Shown here piece by piece: positions 6,763 to 15,746 of a stretch of DNA of 64,000 nucleotides. This stretch comes from CAHJXF01 sp038225855 (GTDB lineage Bacteria; Pseudomonadota; Gammaproteobacteria; Burkholderiales; Burkholderiaceae_D). The position numbers were made by a program, and so were the translations under genes. The notes under the pieces are model-generated. The model had not been told where the DNA came from. It was given only the letters and a program-made list of their open reading frames with translations, and did not search any database. Each line of letters begins with the position of its first letter. The first letter of the stretch is position 1. The stretch covers positions 1 to 64,000 of the forward strand of contig JBBRQU010000006.1 in assembly GCA_038225855.1 (NCBI GenBank), given 5' to 3'.

Positions 6763-9431
6763 GCTGCGAGGACTTCGAGCAACTCGGTTTCGAGCTTGAT
6801 CTGCACCTTCGCGTCCGACAGGATCGCGCCGTCGACGAGGAAGAAATCCTCGACGCGCTCGCCGAGCGTCGTGATCTTTGCGGCCTGCACGTTGACGCGA
6901 TGGCTCGTGAGCACACGCAGGATCGCGTAGAGCAGCCCGTCGCGGTCCGAGGCCGAGAGCGTCAGCAGAAAGAAGCGGCCGCGCTCGTCGGGGCGCAGAT
7001 CGACGGTGGGGGCGATCGGGAAGCTGCGCGACTGCCGCGATGGACGACCGGTCGCGGGAGGCGGCAATGGCGTCGGGTGCGCGAGGTGCTGCGCGAGATC
7101 GCGCTCGATGCTCGCGATGCGATCGCGATAGTGGCCGCCGTCGGGGTCGAGCACGTGAAAGGTATCGAGCGCGTGCCGCTCGCCTTCGTTGCCGTTGGTG
7201 GTGTGCACGCGCGCATCGAGGATGTAGAAGCGCTGTCGATCGAAGTACTGGCAGATGCGCGCCAGCAGATCGGGCTGGTCGGGCGTGAAGACCACGATCT
7301 GCAGGCCCTCCCCGGCAGGCGAGAGCCGCGCCTTGATGCGCGGTCGCGAGGTGTCGCGCGCGAGCGCGAATGCGCGCGTGATCCACGCGATGTCCGGCGC
7401 GTCATGCCGCAGGAACCATGCGACATCGAGGCGCTTCCAGAAGCGCTCGATCGCATCGGGATGAAACGCATAGAGGCCGAGGATGCGGCGCGCGTCCTGC
7501 TGGCGCGCCTGCAATTCGGCCGGTGCGCTCGGCGGTGCGCTGCCATCGGCATTCTCGACGACGCGCAACGCGCGAAAGTAGAGGTCTTCGAGGAGCTTGC
7601 CCTTCCACGCATTCCAGACCTTGGGGCTGGTGCCTCGCACATCGGCGACCGTCAGCAGATAGAGCGCCGTGAGACGTCGTTCGCTCTTGACGATGCGTGC
7701 GAATGCGCCGATGACTTCGGGGTCGGACAGGTCTTCCTTTTGCGCGACGCGCGACATCGTCAGGTGATGCTCGACCAGGAACTCGACGAGCTCGACGTCT
7801 TTCGCCTCGAGCGCGTGATCGCACGCGAAGCGTCGCACGTCCGCGCGACCGAGCACCGAGTGATCGCCGCCGCGACCCTTGGCGATGTCGTGGAAGAGAG
7901 CGGCGACATACAGCAGCCACGAGCGTTCGAAGTTGGCGATCAGGCGCGAGCACAGCGGGTACTCGTGCGCGAACTCGGGCATCGTGAAGCGTCGGATGTT
8001 TCGCACCACCATCAGGATGTGCTGGTCGACCGTGTACACGTGATACAGGTCGTGCTGCATCTGACCGACGATGCGTCGAAACGCCGGCAGATAACGGCCG
8101 AGCACGGAGAGCTGATTCATGCGCCGCAGTTCGTGCACGATGCCGCGCGGCTGTTGCAGGATGGCGAGGAAGAGCGCACGGTTGGCGGGATCGCGGCGGA
8201 ACTTCGCATCGATCAACGTGCGGCCATGCCAGATCGCATTCATCGTGCGTCCCGTCATGCCTTCGAGTTCGGAATGCTTCTGCATCACGAGGAAGGCTTC
8301 GAGCAGGGCGGATGGCCGTCGAAAGAACACGCCTTCATCGACGATGTCGAGCAGGCCGCCGGCATTCTGGAAATCGGCATTGATGAGCAGCGGCGCCACA
8401 TTGCGGGCCGGAAAGAGCGCCGCCTCGATCGTCTGCAGAACGATCACGTTCAATTGCGTGACGACCTTCGCGGTCCGGTAGTAGCGCTGCATCAGCACCT
8501 CGCTTGCGCGGCACATCGGTGTCGGCGCGAGGCCCAGTTCTTCGGCGAGAGCGGTCTGCACGTCGAACACGAGCCGGTCTTCGCGGCGGCGCGCGATGCG
8601 ATGCAGGCGTATGCGCACGAGCCGAATGAAGTCTTCGCAGCGACGCAATTGGCGCGCCTCGATGGGCGTCACCAGACCGCGTTCCACGAGGGCCTTCCAC
8701 GAAGCCCCGAAGCGCGCGGCGCACGCGGTCCACAGGATCATCTGCAGATCGCGCAGACCCCCCGGACTCTCCTTGATATTGGGCTCGAGCGCGTAAGGCG
8801 TGTCCTGAAACTTCGCGTAGCGCTGATGCTGTTCGAGCATCTTGGCGCGAAAGAACTTCCGGGGCTCGATCGCGGTCGCGATCTGCTCCGACAGTGAGGA
8901 CGCGAGGGCGCGGCTGCCTGAAAGAAAGCGCGCCTCGATCAGCGCGGTCGCGACCGTGATGTCGCGCTCGGCTTCGGTCAGGCACTCGGGCACGGTGCGT
9001 ACGCTGTGCCCGACTTCGAATCCGAGATCCCACAGCATCCCGATCAGGCATTCGATGGTCGCGGCCTCGCCGGTGGTCGGCGCCGCGGCGAGCAGCATCA
9101 GCACGTCGACGTCCGAATGGGGAAACAACTCGCCGCGCCCATAGCCGCCGACGGCGAGCAAGGCCGCCGAGCGCGGCATCGCGGCCAGCTTCCAGCAGCC
9201 GCGCAGCGCGACGTCGTGCGCGCGCGCTAGCCCGCGCAACAAGCGCTCGGCGCGCGGCTGTATATCGAAGTCGCGCAGCAGGCGCGCGCGCTCGGCCTGC
9301 AACGCGGCCTTGATCGCGAGCGCTTCTGCGGTATGCGCAGCAAGACCCAGCGCGCGCACTGCGGTCAATGCCAACTCATTGCCGGATTGATCGGTCGCAT
9401 CGGTCTTTCGGACGGGGACGACAGCGGACAT
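6759..9431 (-). CDS. glnD: bifunctional [protein-PII] uridylyltransferase/uridylyl-removing enzyme GlnD
   Basis: 890 aa, full length. Senses glutamine and adds or removes UMP on PII proteins (GlnB/GlnK), controlling nitrogen assimilation. Visible domains: nucleotidyltransferase with GGYGRGELFPHSDVDV (Asp107, Asp109), an HD phosphohydrolase motif LFHDIAKGRGGDHS near residue 514, and two C-terminal ACT domains near 710-790 and 820-890. All catalytic motifs look intact, so both activities are expected. It lies 34 bases downstream of map on the same strand and overlaps the downstream pseudouridine synthase, so the three may be cotranscribed. Confidence 0.96.
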   Translation of the reverse strand: MSAVVPVRKTDATDQSGNELALTAVRALGLAAHTAEALAIKAALQAERARLLRDFDIQPRAERLLRGLARAHDVALRGCWKLAAMPRSAALLAVGGYGRGELFPHSDVDVLMLLAAAPTTGEAATIECLIGMLWDLGFEVGHSVRTVPECLTEAERDITVATALIEARFLSGSRALASSLSEQIATAIEPRKFFRAKMLEQHQRYAKFQDTPYALEPNIKESPGGLRDLQMILWTACAARFGASWKALVERGLVTPIEARQLRRCEDFIRLVRIRLHRIARRREDRLVFDVQTALAEELGLAPTPMCRASEVLMQRYYRTAKVVTQLNVIVLQTIEAALFPARNVAPLLINADFQNAGGLLDIVDEGVFFRRPSALLEAFLVMQKHSELEGMTGRTMNAIWHGRTLIDAKFRRDPANRALFLAILQQPRGIVHELRRMNQLSVLGRYLPAFRRIVGQMQHDLYHVYTVDQHILMVVRNIRRFTMPEFAHEYPLCSRLIANFERSWLLYVAALFHDIAKGRGGDHSVLGRADVRRFACDHALEAKDVELVEFLVEHHLTMSRVAQKEDLSDPEVIGAFARIVKSERRLTALYLLTVADVRGTSPKVWNAWKGKLLEDLYFRALRVVENADGSAPPSAPAELQARQQDARRILGLYAFHPDAIERFWKRLDVAWFLRHDAPDIAWITRAFALARDTSRPRIKARLSPAGEGLQIVVFTPDQPDLLARICQYFDRQRFYILDARVHTTNGNEGERHALDTFHVLDPDGGHYRDRIASIERDLAQHLAHPTPLPPPATGRPSRQSRSFPIAPTVDLRPDERGRFFLLTLSASDRDGLLYAILRVLTSHRVNVQAAKITTLGERVEDFFLVDGAILSDAKVQIKLETELLEVLAA

Positions 9432-9465
9432 GACAATGGACCCGGATGTCGCGGGTCGCAGGCCC

Positions 9466-10299
9466 TCAAGCCGCGTGCGGAAGTTCGGCCGGCGCTGCGG
9501 GCGTGCCTTCGGAAACCGTCAGGACTTCGTACCCGCCATCGGTGACGAGCACCGTGTGTTCCCACTGCGCCGAGAGGCTGTGGTCCTTGGTGACGATGGT
9601 CCACCCGTCGGCCATCTCGCGAATCTCGCGGCGACCGGCGTTGATCATCGGCTCGACCGTGAAGATCATGCCGGGCACGAGCAGTTCGAGCGTGCCGGGG
9701 CGGCCGTAATGCAGCACTTGCGGATCCTCGTGGAAGCGCTGGCCAATGCCGTGTCCGCAGAATTCGCGCACCACCGAAAATCCGTTGCGCTCGGCATGAC
9801 GCTGAATCACGTGGCCGATATCGCCAAGATGAGCGCCGGGCTTGACCGCACGAATGCCGAGCCACATGCATTCGAAAGTGATCTCGCACAGCCGGCGCGC
9901 CTGAATCGAAATCTCGCCGACCGCAAACATGCGGCTCGTGTCGCCGTGATACCCGTCCTTGATGACGGTCACGTCGATGTTGAGGATGTCACCGTTCTTC
10001 AATACCCGGTCGCCGGGGATGCCATGGCAGACCTGATGGTTGATCGACGTGCAGACCGATTTGGGATAGGGGCGATAACCCGGCGGCGCGTAGTTGAGCG
10101 GCGCCGGAATGGTCCCCTGCACGTCGACCATGTACTCGTGGCAGAGCCGATCCAGTTCGCCCGTGCTGACCCCGGGTTTGACGAAGGGCGTGATGTAGTC
10201 GAGGACTTCTGCGCCCAGACGACCGGCGACGCGCATCCGCTCGATGTCGGTTGCGGTCTTGATGATGGCCTTCGGGGCGGGACGGGGAAGCGAACTCAT
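9466..10299 (-). CDS. map: type I methionine aminopeptidase
   Basis: 277 aa. Removes the initiator methionine after deformylation. The five metal ligands are present: Asp109, Asp120, His183, Glu216 and Glu247, in the contexts NIDVTVIKDGYHGDTSRMF, GHGIG, FTVEPMI and WEHT. The N-terminus fits MetAP type Ia and has no zinc-finger extension. It is divergent from rpsB, a classic arrangement in proteobacteria that links N-terminal processing with ribosomal protein synthesis. The extra Ala/Pro-rich C-terminus (TPAAPAELPHAA) is unremarkable. Confidence 0.96.
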   Translation of the reverse strand: MSSLPRPAPKAIIKTATDIERMRVAGRLGAEVLDYITPFVKPGVSTGELDRLCHEYMVDVQGTIPAPLNYAPPGYRPYPKSVCTSINHQVCHGIPGDRVLKNGDILNIDVTVIKDGYHGDTSRMFAVGEISIQARRLCEITFECMWLGIRAVKPGAHLGDIGHVIQRHAERNGFSVVREFCGHGIGQRFHEDPQVLHYGRPGTLELLVPGMIFTVEPMINAGRREIREMADGWTIVTKDHSLSAQWEHTVLVTDGGYEVLTVSEGTPAAPAELPHAA

Positions 10300-10342
10300 G
10301 AGAGGGAAGTGGAGCGGCAGTGGAGCATTTCGGCGAAACCGC

Positions 10343-10348
10343 TATAAT
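10343..10348 (+). promoter_or_regulatory. -10 box of a probable rpsB-tsf promoter
   Basis: A perfect TATAAT stands in the map-rpsB divergent intergenic region, about 190 bases before rpsB, followed by a small hairpin (GGCTTG ccg CAAGCC, 10353-10367). No good -35 box is visible at 16-18 bases spacing. The long leader agrees with the known use of rpsB leaders for S2 autoregulation, but no S2-binding structure was proven here. Confidence 0.5.
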
Positions 10349-10539
10349 AGCGGGCTTGCCGCAAGCCGTCGCCCATATCCATGTGCGCCGCATCGGCAGG
10401 AACCCAGTCAGTTTCAATTGATCGCAATCGCGCGTAGTCACACAACCGCGCGCGCAGCCGCGAGCTGGTGCACCAAGGGTGCCGATTCCATCGTGAAAAG
10501 GTGCTGCGCCTGCTCAAGACCCAACCCTTTGGAGCCTCA

Positions 10540-11286
10540 ATGTCTACAACCATGCGTGAAATGCTCGAAGCGGGAGTCCATTTCGGACATCAGACCCGCT
10601 TCTGGAATCCCAGGATGGCGCCGTTCATTTTCGGCCATCGCAACCGGATTCACATTGTCAACCTCGAGAAAACGCTCTCGAACTACAACGACGCGATCAG
10701 GTACGCGAAGAAGCTTGCCGCCAACCGTGGAACGATACTCTTCGTGGGCACCAAGCGTCAGGCGCGCGAAATCATCGCCGAAGAAGCCATGCGCGCCGGG
10801 GTGCCCTATGTGGACCAGCGCTGGCTGGGCGGCATGCTGACCAACTTCAAGACCGTCAAGGCATCGATCAAGCGCTTGAAGGACATGGAAGCGACTGTCG
10901 CCGACGGCGGTCAGGAGCGCATGAGCAAGAAGGAAGCGCTGACGTTCTCGCGCGAGATGGAGAAGCTGCAGAAATCGATCGGCGGCATCAAGGACATGAA
11001 CGGCGTACCGGACGCGATCTTCGTCATCGACGTCGGTTATCACAAGGGTGCAGTCACCGAGGCAACCAAGCTCGGCATCCCCGTCATCGGCGTGGTCGAT
11101 ACCAACCACTCGCCCGACGGCATCGCCTACGTGATCCCCGGCAACGACGACTCCAGCAAGGCGATTCGTCTGTATGCGCGCGGCATCGCCGACGCGATTC
11201 TGGAGGGCCGCAACAACGCGCTCCACGACATCGTCGAGACTCCGCAGAATGGAGAAGAGTTCGTCGAAGTCAACGCCGAGGCGTGA
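10540..11286 (+). CDS. rpsB: 30S ribosomal protein S2
   Basis: 248 aa. Structural protein of the small subunit needed for S1 binding and mRNA recruitment. Shows the family signatures REMLEAGVHFGHQTRFWNP at the N-terminus, YVDQRWLGGMLTNFKT, and PDAIFVIDVGYHKGAV. The ATG at 10540 has GGAG at 10531-10534; the more upstream in-frame starts lie in the leader. It is followed by an intrinsic terminator and tsf, the conserved bacterial order. Confidence 0.98.
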   Translation: MSTTMREMLEAGVHFGHQTRFWNPRMAPFIFGHRNRIHIVNLEKTLSNYNDAIRYAKKLAANRGTILFVGTKRQAREIIAEEAMRAGVPYVDQRWLGGMLTNFKTVKASIKRLKDMEATVADGGQERMSKKEALTFSREMEKLQKSIGGIKDMNGVPDAIFVIDVGYHKGAVTEATKLGIPVIGVVDTNHSPDGIAYVIPGNDDSSKAIRLYARGIADAILEGRNNALHDIVETPQNGEEFVEVNAEA

Positions 11287-11335
11287 CGCGCTTGGTGTAG
11301 CGGCGCCGGTCGTGACCGACGCGCGACGAGGCGCA

Positions 11336-11366
11336 GGGGTGCCGTTCGTGGCGCCCCTTTTTTTTT
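11336..11366 (+). terminator. rpsB-tsf intercistronic terminator or attenuator
   Basis: GGGGTGCC (11336-11343), a 6-base loop, GGCGCCCC (11350-11357), then nine T residues. All eight stem pairs form if one G-T pair is allowed. This is a typical rho-independent terminator. A partial terminator between rpsB and tsf is known in E. coli and tunes the S2 to EF-Ts ratio. Confidence 0.9.
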
Positions 11367-11405
11367 CGAAGAACGATTCGAATGAACCACGGCAAGGAGA
11401 AATAC

Positions 11406-12296
11406 ATGGCGGAAATCACCGCGGGCATGGTCAAGGCGCTTCGTGAAAAAACCGATGCGCCGTTGATGGAATGCAAGAAAGCATTATCCGAAGCCGCCGG
11501 CGACATGGACAAGGCCGAGGAATTGTTGCGCGTCAAGTTGGGAAACAAGGCGAGCAAGGCCGCAAGCCGCGTGACGGCCGAAGGCATCGTCGGCATCGTC
11601 GTCGAGGACAAGGTCGGGGCGCTCGTCGAAATCAATTGCGAGACCGACTTCGTCGCGAAGAACGACGACTTCCTTCAGTTCACGAAGAACGTGGCGACGA
11701 CCATCGTTCGCCAGAATCCGGCGTCGGTCGACGCCCTCCTCGGCCTGCCTCTCGAAGGCAGGACGGTCGAGGAAACTCGCGCCGCGCTGGTCGGCAAGAT
11801 CGGCGAGAACCTCTCGATCCGGCGCTTCGTGCGCTACCAAACCGAGGCGAAGCTCGCGAGCTACATCCACGGCACGCGCATCGGCGTGCTGGTCGAATAC
11901 GATGCCGCCGACGAGCAGGTCGGCCGCGACCTCGCGATGCACATAGCCGCGAGCAAACCATTGACCGTATCGAAGGACGACGTCCCGGCCGACAAGATCG
12001 AAACCGAGCGCAAGGTCTTTACGGCGCAAGCTGCGGAAGAGGCGACCAAGCGCGGCAAGCCGGCCGACATCGTCGCGAAGATGGTCGAAGGTCGTGTCGC
12101 CAAATATCTGGCCGAAGTCGCGCTCCTCGGGCAGCCGTTCGTGAAGAATCCCGACGAGACGATCGAGAAGATGTTGAAGGGCAAGGCAGCCCGCGTATTG
12201 CGATTCGCACTCTACGTGGTGGGCGAAGGCATCGAGAAGCGCAGCGACGATTTCGCTTCCGAAGTGGCGGCGCAGGTCGCAGCGGCGCACAAGTAA
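11406..12296 (+). CDS. tsf: elongation factor Ts
   Basis: 296 aa. Nucleotide exchange factor that recharges EF-Tu. The sequence opens with the family signature MAEITAGMVKALREKTDAPL and contains the conserved TDFVAKNDDF loop that acts on EF-Tu. The ATG at 11406 follows AAGGAGA; the earlier in-frame ATG at 11382 lies before that Shine-Dalgarno site. It is 120 bases after rpsB, beyond the attenuator, and precedes pyrH. Confidence 0.98.
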   Translation: MAEITAGMVKALREKTDAPLMECKKALSEAAGDMDKAEELLRVKLGNKASKAASRVTAEGIVGIVVEDKVGALVEINCETDFVAKNDDFLQFTKNVATTIVRQNPASVDALLGLPLEGRTVEETRAALVGKIGENLSIRRFVRYQTEAKLASYIHGTRIGVLVEYDAADEQVGRDLAMHIAASKPLTVSKDDVPADKIETERKVFTAQAAEEATKRGKPADIVAKMVEGRVAKYLAEVALLGQPFVKNPDETIEKMLKGKAARVLRFALYVVGEGIEKRSDDFASEVAAQVAAAHK

Positions 12297-12332
12297 TCGC
12301 GCTGGCGAAATCAACGATAATGCCGCGCAGCC

Positions 12333-12440
12333 CGTCGTCCCTGCGAAAGTGGGGACGATGCGCAGGGACCCAGTGGCGTAGGCATGAAGACACTGGGTTC
12401 CCGCTTTCGCGGGAACGACATGTGTGCGCGGGAACGACAG
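12333..12440. repeat. REP-like palindromic element, copy A
   Basis: The left arm begins cgtcgtccctgcgaaagtgg and the right arm ends cccgctttcgcgggaacgac (12400-12419), with inner cccagtg / cactggg halves. The two ends are inverted repeats. About 12 extra bases interrupt the left arm compared with copies B to D, and the end motif gcgcgggaacgac is repeated once more at 12426-12438. It fills most of the tsf-pyrH gap. Confidence 0.88.
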
Positions 12441-12467
12441 GCGCGAACAATCGAGGATAGACGCGAG

Positions 12468-13181
12468 ATGGCTCTGGCCTACAAGCGGGTGTTGCTGAAG
12501 CTTTCCGGCGAAGCGTTGATGGGTGACGACTCGTTCGGCATCAATCGCTCGACCATCGAAAAGATGGTGGCCGACATCGCAGAGGTGGTGCACGAGGGGC
12601 TCGAACTCGCAATCGTCATCGGCGGCGGCAACATCTTTCGCGGCGTCGCGCTGGGCGCTTCGGGAATGGATCGCGCCACCGCCGACTACATGGGCATGCT
12701 CGCGACCATGATGAATGCGCTCGCGCTGCAGGACGCGTTGATGCGCGCGGGAGTCGCCGCACGCGTGCAGTCGGCGCTGCGCATGGATCAGGTGGTCGAG
12801 CCCTACATCCGGCCCAAGGCGATGCGCCATCTGGAAGACGGCAAGGTGGTGATCTTCGCGGCCGGCACCGGCAACCCGTTCTTCACGACCGACACCGCAG
12901 CCGCGCTGCGCGGCGCGGAGATCGGCGCCCAGATCGTGTTGAAGGCGACCCGGGTCGATGGCGTTTACAGCGCCGATCCGAACAAGGATCCGACCGCGAC
13001 GCGCTACGCGACGATCAGCTTCGACGAGGCGATCGGCAAGCATCTGCAGGTGATGGACGCGACCGCGTTCGCGTTGTGCCGCGATCAGAAGCTGCCGATC
13101 AAGGTGTTCTCCATCATCAAGCCGGGCGCCTTGAAGCGCGTGTGCGAAGGCGCCGACGAGGGCACGCTGGTTCACGTTTAA
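12468..13181 (+). CDS. pyrH: UMP kinase
   Basis: 237 aa. Phosphorylates UMP to UDP with ATP; hexameric amino-acid-kinase fold, allosterically controlled by GTP and UTP in bacteria. Motifs: KRVLLKLSGEALMG at the N-terminus, VIGGGNIFRG, GTGNPFFTTDTAAALRG, and KATRVDGVYSADP. ATG at 12468 follows GAGGATAGACGCGAG; an in-frame ATG upstream at 12384 lies inside the REP-like element and would add unrelated residues. Part of the tsf-pyrH-frr cluster. Confidence 0.97.
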   Translation: MALAYKRVLLKLSGEALMGDDSFGINRSTIEKMVADIAEVVHEGLELAIVIGGGNIFRGVALGASGMDRATADYMGMLATMMNALALQDALMRAGVAARVQSALRMDQVVEPYIRPKAMRHLEDGKVVIFAAGTGNPFFTTDTAAALRGAEIGAQIVLKATRVDGVYSADPNKDPTATRYATISFDEAIGKHLQVMDATAFALCRDQKLPIKVFSIIKPGALKRVCEGADEGTLVHV

Positions 13182-13227
13182 TTGAAAATTCACAGCGCGC
13201 CCACAGGACGCGTACAGGAAAGTCAGC

Positions 13228-13788
13228 ATGGCGATTGCCGACATCAAGAAAACTGTCGAGCAGAAGATGCAGAAGTCGCTCGAGACTCTGAAGGCCGACT
13301 TGGGCAAAGTCCGCACCGGACGCGCGCATACGGGCTTGCTCGACCACATTCACGTCGACTACTACGGCTCGCCCACCGCCTTGAGCCAGGTTGCAAACGT
13401 GACGCTGGTCGATTCGCGGACCATCGGCGTGCAGCCCTGGGAAAAGAAGATGGTGCAGGTCGTCGAGAAGGCGATACGCGAGGCCGATCTCGGCCTGAAC
13501 CCCGCGACCAGCGGCGACATGATCCGCGTGCCGATGCCCGCGCTCACCGAAGAGCGTCGTCGCGAACTGACCAAGGTCGTCAAGAGCGAAGGCGAAGACG
13601 CCAAGATCGCGATTCGCAATCTGCGTCGCGACGCGAACAATCACCTGAAAGAAACCCTCAAGGGCAAGGAGATCTCCGAGGACGACGAACGCCGTGCGCA
13701 GGACGATGTGCAGAAGCTGACCGATCGCAACATCGCCGAGATCGACAGGATGGTCGCGCAGAAGGAAGCGGAGATCATGACGGTTTGA
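13228..13788 (+). CDS. frr: ribosome recycling factor
   Basis: 186 aa, standard length. Splits post-termination ribosomes with EF-G. Typical signatures are visible: LGKVRTGRAHTGLLDHI, YYGSPTALSQVANV, PWEKKMVQVVEKAI and RRRELTKVVKSEGEDAK. Shine-Dalgarno AGGA precedes the ATG. It is 46 bases after pyrH. Confidence 0.98.
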   Translation: MAIADIKKTVEQKMQKSLETLKADLGKVRTGRAHTGLLDHIHVDYYGSPTALSQVANVTLVDSRTIGVQPWEKKMVQVVEKAIREADLGLNPATSGDMIRVPMPALTEERRRELTKVVKSEGEDAKIAIRNLRRDANNHLKETLKGKEISEDDERRAQDDVQKLTDRNIAEIDRMVAQKEAEIMTV

Positions 13789-13914
13789 GCTCTGGCTCGA
13801 ATCGTTCAATGATCGGCCGGCCCCACATGCATCGTCTGTGCGTCGTCCCCGCATCGTTTCTCGTATCGTCACTTCGCGCGCTTGGCGATCGGCTGATCCA
13901 GCGATGAGGCGACG

Positions 13915-14682
13915 ATGAACCGGCCGGCCAGTTCGACGCAGATGATTCCCGATACGGGCGACGTCCCGCGCCACGTCGCGATCATCATGGACGGCAATGG
14001 CCGCTGGGCGACCTCGCGGCATTTGCCGCGTGCGGCCGGTCACTCGAAAGGGGTGGATCGCGTCGAGGAAATCGTCGAGGCCTGCATCGTGCGCGGCATC
14101 ACGCACCTGACGCTGTTCGCGTTCAGTTCGGAGAACTGGCGCCGACCGGCCGATGAGGTGTCGCTGCTGATGCGCCTGTTCATCGGCGCGCTCGAACGGC
14201 AGGTCGCGCGCCTGCACGCCAACGGCATTCGCCTTTGCGTGATCGGCGACCTCGATCGCTTCGAGCCGCGCTTGCGCGAATTGATCGGGTCGGCGCAGCA
14301 GAGGACGGCCAACAACGAAAAGCTGACGCTGACGATCGCCGCGAACTACGGCGGACGAGACGATATTCTCATTGCGATTCGCAAACTCCTGGCCGATCGG
14401 CCCGAGCTGGCGAGCGATCCGTCGCGCATCGACGAAGAAAGCTTCGCGCCTTATCTTGCGATGCACGGCATGCCGGAGCCGGACCTTTTCATCCGGACCG
14501 GCGGTGAGCAGCGCATCAGCAACTTCCTGCTCTGGCAACTCGCCTACACCGAGCTCTACTTCACCGACGTCTTCTGGCCGAGCTTCGACGCGCAGGAACT
14601 CGATCGGGCCATCGCTTCGTATCGCACGCGCGAGCGGCGCTTCGGACGCACCAGCGCGCAACTGACGATGATTTCCAAATGA
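13915..14682 (+). CDS. uppS: isoprenyl transferase (undecaprenyl diphosphate synthase)
   Basis: 255 aa. Builds the C55 lipid carrier for peptidoglycan and O-antigen by cis-condensation of isopentenyl diphosphate. The catalytic motif HVAIIMDGNGRWA with Asp26 is present, with TLFAFSSENWRRP, and RTGGEQRISNFLLWQLAYTE at the C-terminal side. A 126-base gap after frr holds no recognisable element. It precedes cdsA and dxr, which belong to the same lipid-precursor theme. Confidence 0.97.
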   Translation: MNRPASSTQMIPDTGDVPRHVAIIMDGNGRWATSRHLPRAAGHSKGVDRVEEIVEACIVRGITHLTLFAFSSENWRRPADEVSLLMRLFIGALERQVARLHANGIRLCVIGDLDRFEPRLRELIGSAQQRTANNEKLTLTIAANYGGRDDILIAIRKLLADRPELASDPSRIDEESFAPYLAMHGMPEPDLFIRTGGEQRISNFLLWQLAYTELYFTDVFWPSFDAQELDRAIASYRTRERRFGRTSAQLTMISK

Positions 14683-14767
14683 CGGACAGTTGTTGCGACA
14701 CTTTCGTCGTTCGCGCGCATGCGGCGCGTATACGAAACTCGCAGCGTCTTTCGATGCACGCCGCTGG

Positions 14768-14858
14768 GCGATGCGCTTGCAAGCGCATCGCGCTCCGCAG
14801 GCGATCGGCATGCCGATCGAAACCCCCCGCGAAGCTCCCTGCTTTCGCAGGGCCGACA
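14768..14858. repeat. two adjacent perfect palindromes and a partial REP-like arm between uppS and cdsA
   Basis: 14768-14791 is a perfect 24-base palindrome (half gcgatgcgcttg). 14802-14819 is a perfect 18-base palindrome (half cgatcggca). A short stem CCCTGC tttc GCAGGG at 14837-14852 resembles the right arm of the REP-like family (partial copy). The whole 232-base gap (14683-14914) has no credible gene of its own. Confidence 0.85.
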
Positions 14859-14914
14859 GTCCCCAGGCCGCGCATGAGGCAGCGCGCAACATATGTGCGC
14901 CTGGGCGATCGATC

Positions 14915-15742
14915 ATGCTGAAGCAACGCATCATCACCGCGCTGGTTCTGCTCGGCCTCTTCATCCTAGTGCTCACAGTCGCGCGGCCCTGGGGCTTCCC
15001 GTTGTTCGCCTTGCTTCTGGTGGGCGTCGTGATCGGCGAGTGGCTGTCGCTGCTCGGGCATACGCGAACCACGACGTTGGTTGTCGCAGGTCTCGCGATG
15101 CTCCTGCTCTGGCTGATCGACTCGAGCGCGTATGCACCGCGCATCGTGATGATCGTGTGGATCGCAAGCGCGATCGTGTGGCTCGCGCTGGCGTTGTGTC
15201 TATTCATCGCGGGCCGCTTCCCGCCATCGGATCGCTGGCGCTGGTTGCACGCGGGTTTCGGGCTGCTGCTTCCTGCGGCCTGCTGGTTTGCGCTGGTCGC
15301 CGCGTATCGCAACGGCCTGGTGTTTCTGATATCGATCCTCGCGATCGTCTGGGCCGCGGACATCGCCGCGTATTTCGCGGGACGCGCGTTCGGCAAGAAG
15401 AAACTCGCGCCGTCGATCAGCCCCGGCAAGACCTGGGCGGGTGCGGTGGGGGGTGCGATCGCCGCCATGATTGTTGCGTTGATCGCGCTCGAAGTCCCGC
15501 AATTGTCGAACAGTTTTTTCGCGGTGCTCGGGCAGCGCTGGCCGCTGGTTACCGTGCTCGCCGCTGTTCTGGTCCTCGTGATCCTGAGCATCGTCGGCGA
15601 TCTGTTCGAATCGCAGTTGAAGCGTCAGCACGGGGTGAAGGACAGCGGTCGTCTGCTGCCTGGACACGGCGGCGTGTTCGATCGCGTCGATGCATTGCTT
15701 CCGGTCGTGCCGGTTGCGATGCTGATCAGTCTGGCCGCGTGA
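14915..15742 (+). CDS. cdsA: phosphatidate cytidylyltransferase
   Basis: 275 aa, integral membrane enzyme making CDP-diacylglycerol from phosphatidate and CTP for all phospholipids. Several hydrophobic segments start directly at the N-terminus (IITALVLLGLFILVLTV). The C-terminal CDP signature is intact: SIVGDLFESQLKRQHGVKDS followed by GRLLPGHGGVFDRVDALLPV. ATG at 14915 is chosen because it begins the first membrane helix; the open frame extends upstream only through the palindromic intergenic region. It ends 4 bases before the first dxr ATG. Confidence 0.95.
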   Translation: MLKQRIITALVLLGLFILVLTVARPWGFPLFALLLVGVVIGEWLSLLGHTRTTTLVVAGLAMLLLWLIDSSAYAPRIVMIVWIASAIVWLALALCLFIAGRFPPSDRWRWLHAGFGLLLPAACWFALVAAYRNGLVFLISILAIVWAADIAAYFAGRAFGKKKLAPSISPGKTWAGAVGGAIAAMIVALIALEVPQLSNSFFAVLGQRWPLVTVLAAVLVLVILSIVGDLFESQLKRQHGVKDSGRLLPGHGGVFDRVDALLPVVPVAMLISLAA

Positions 15743-15746
15743 TGCG

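Noticed and set aside
6747..8897. 716-codon plus-strand frame opposite glnD
   Set aside because: The minus strand encodes complete GlnD with NTase, HD and ACT domains; the plus frame has no recognisable domain.
13117..15591. 824-codon minus-strand frame opposite frr, uppS and cdsA
   Set aside because: Covers three well-identified genes and the palindromic gap; composition is that of an antisense frame.
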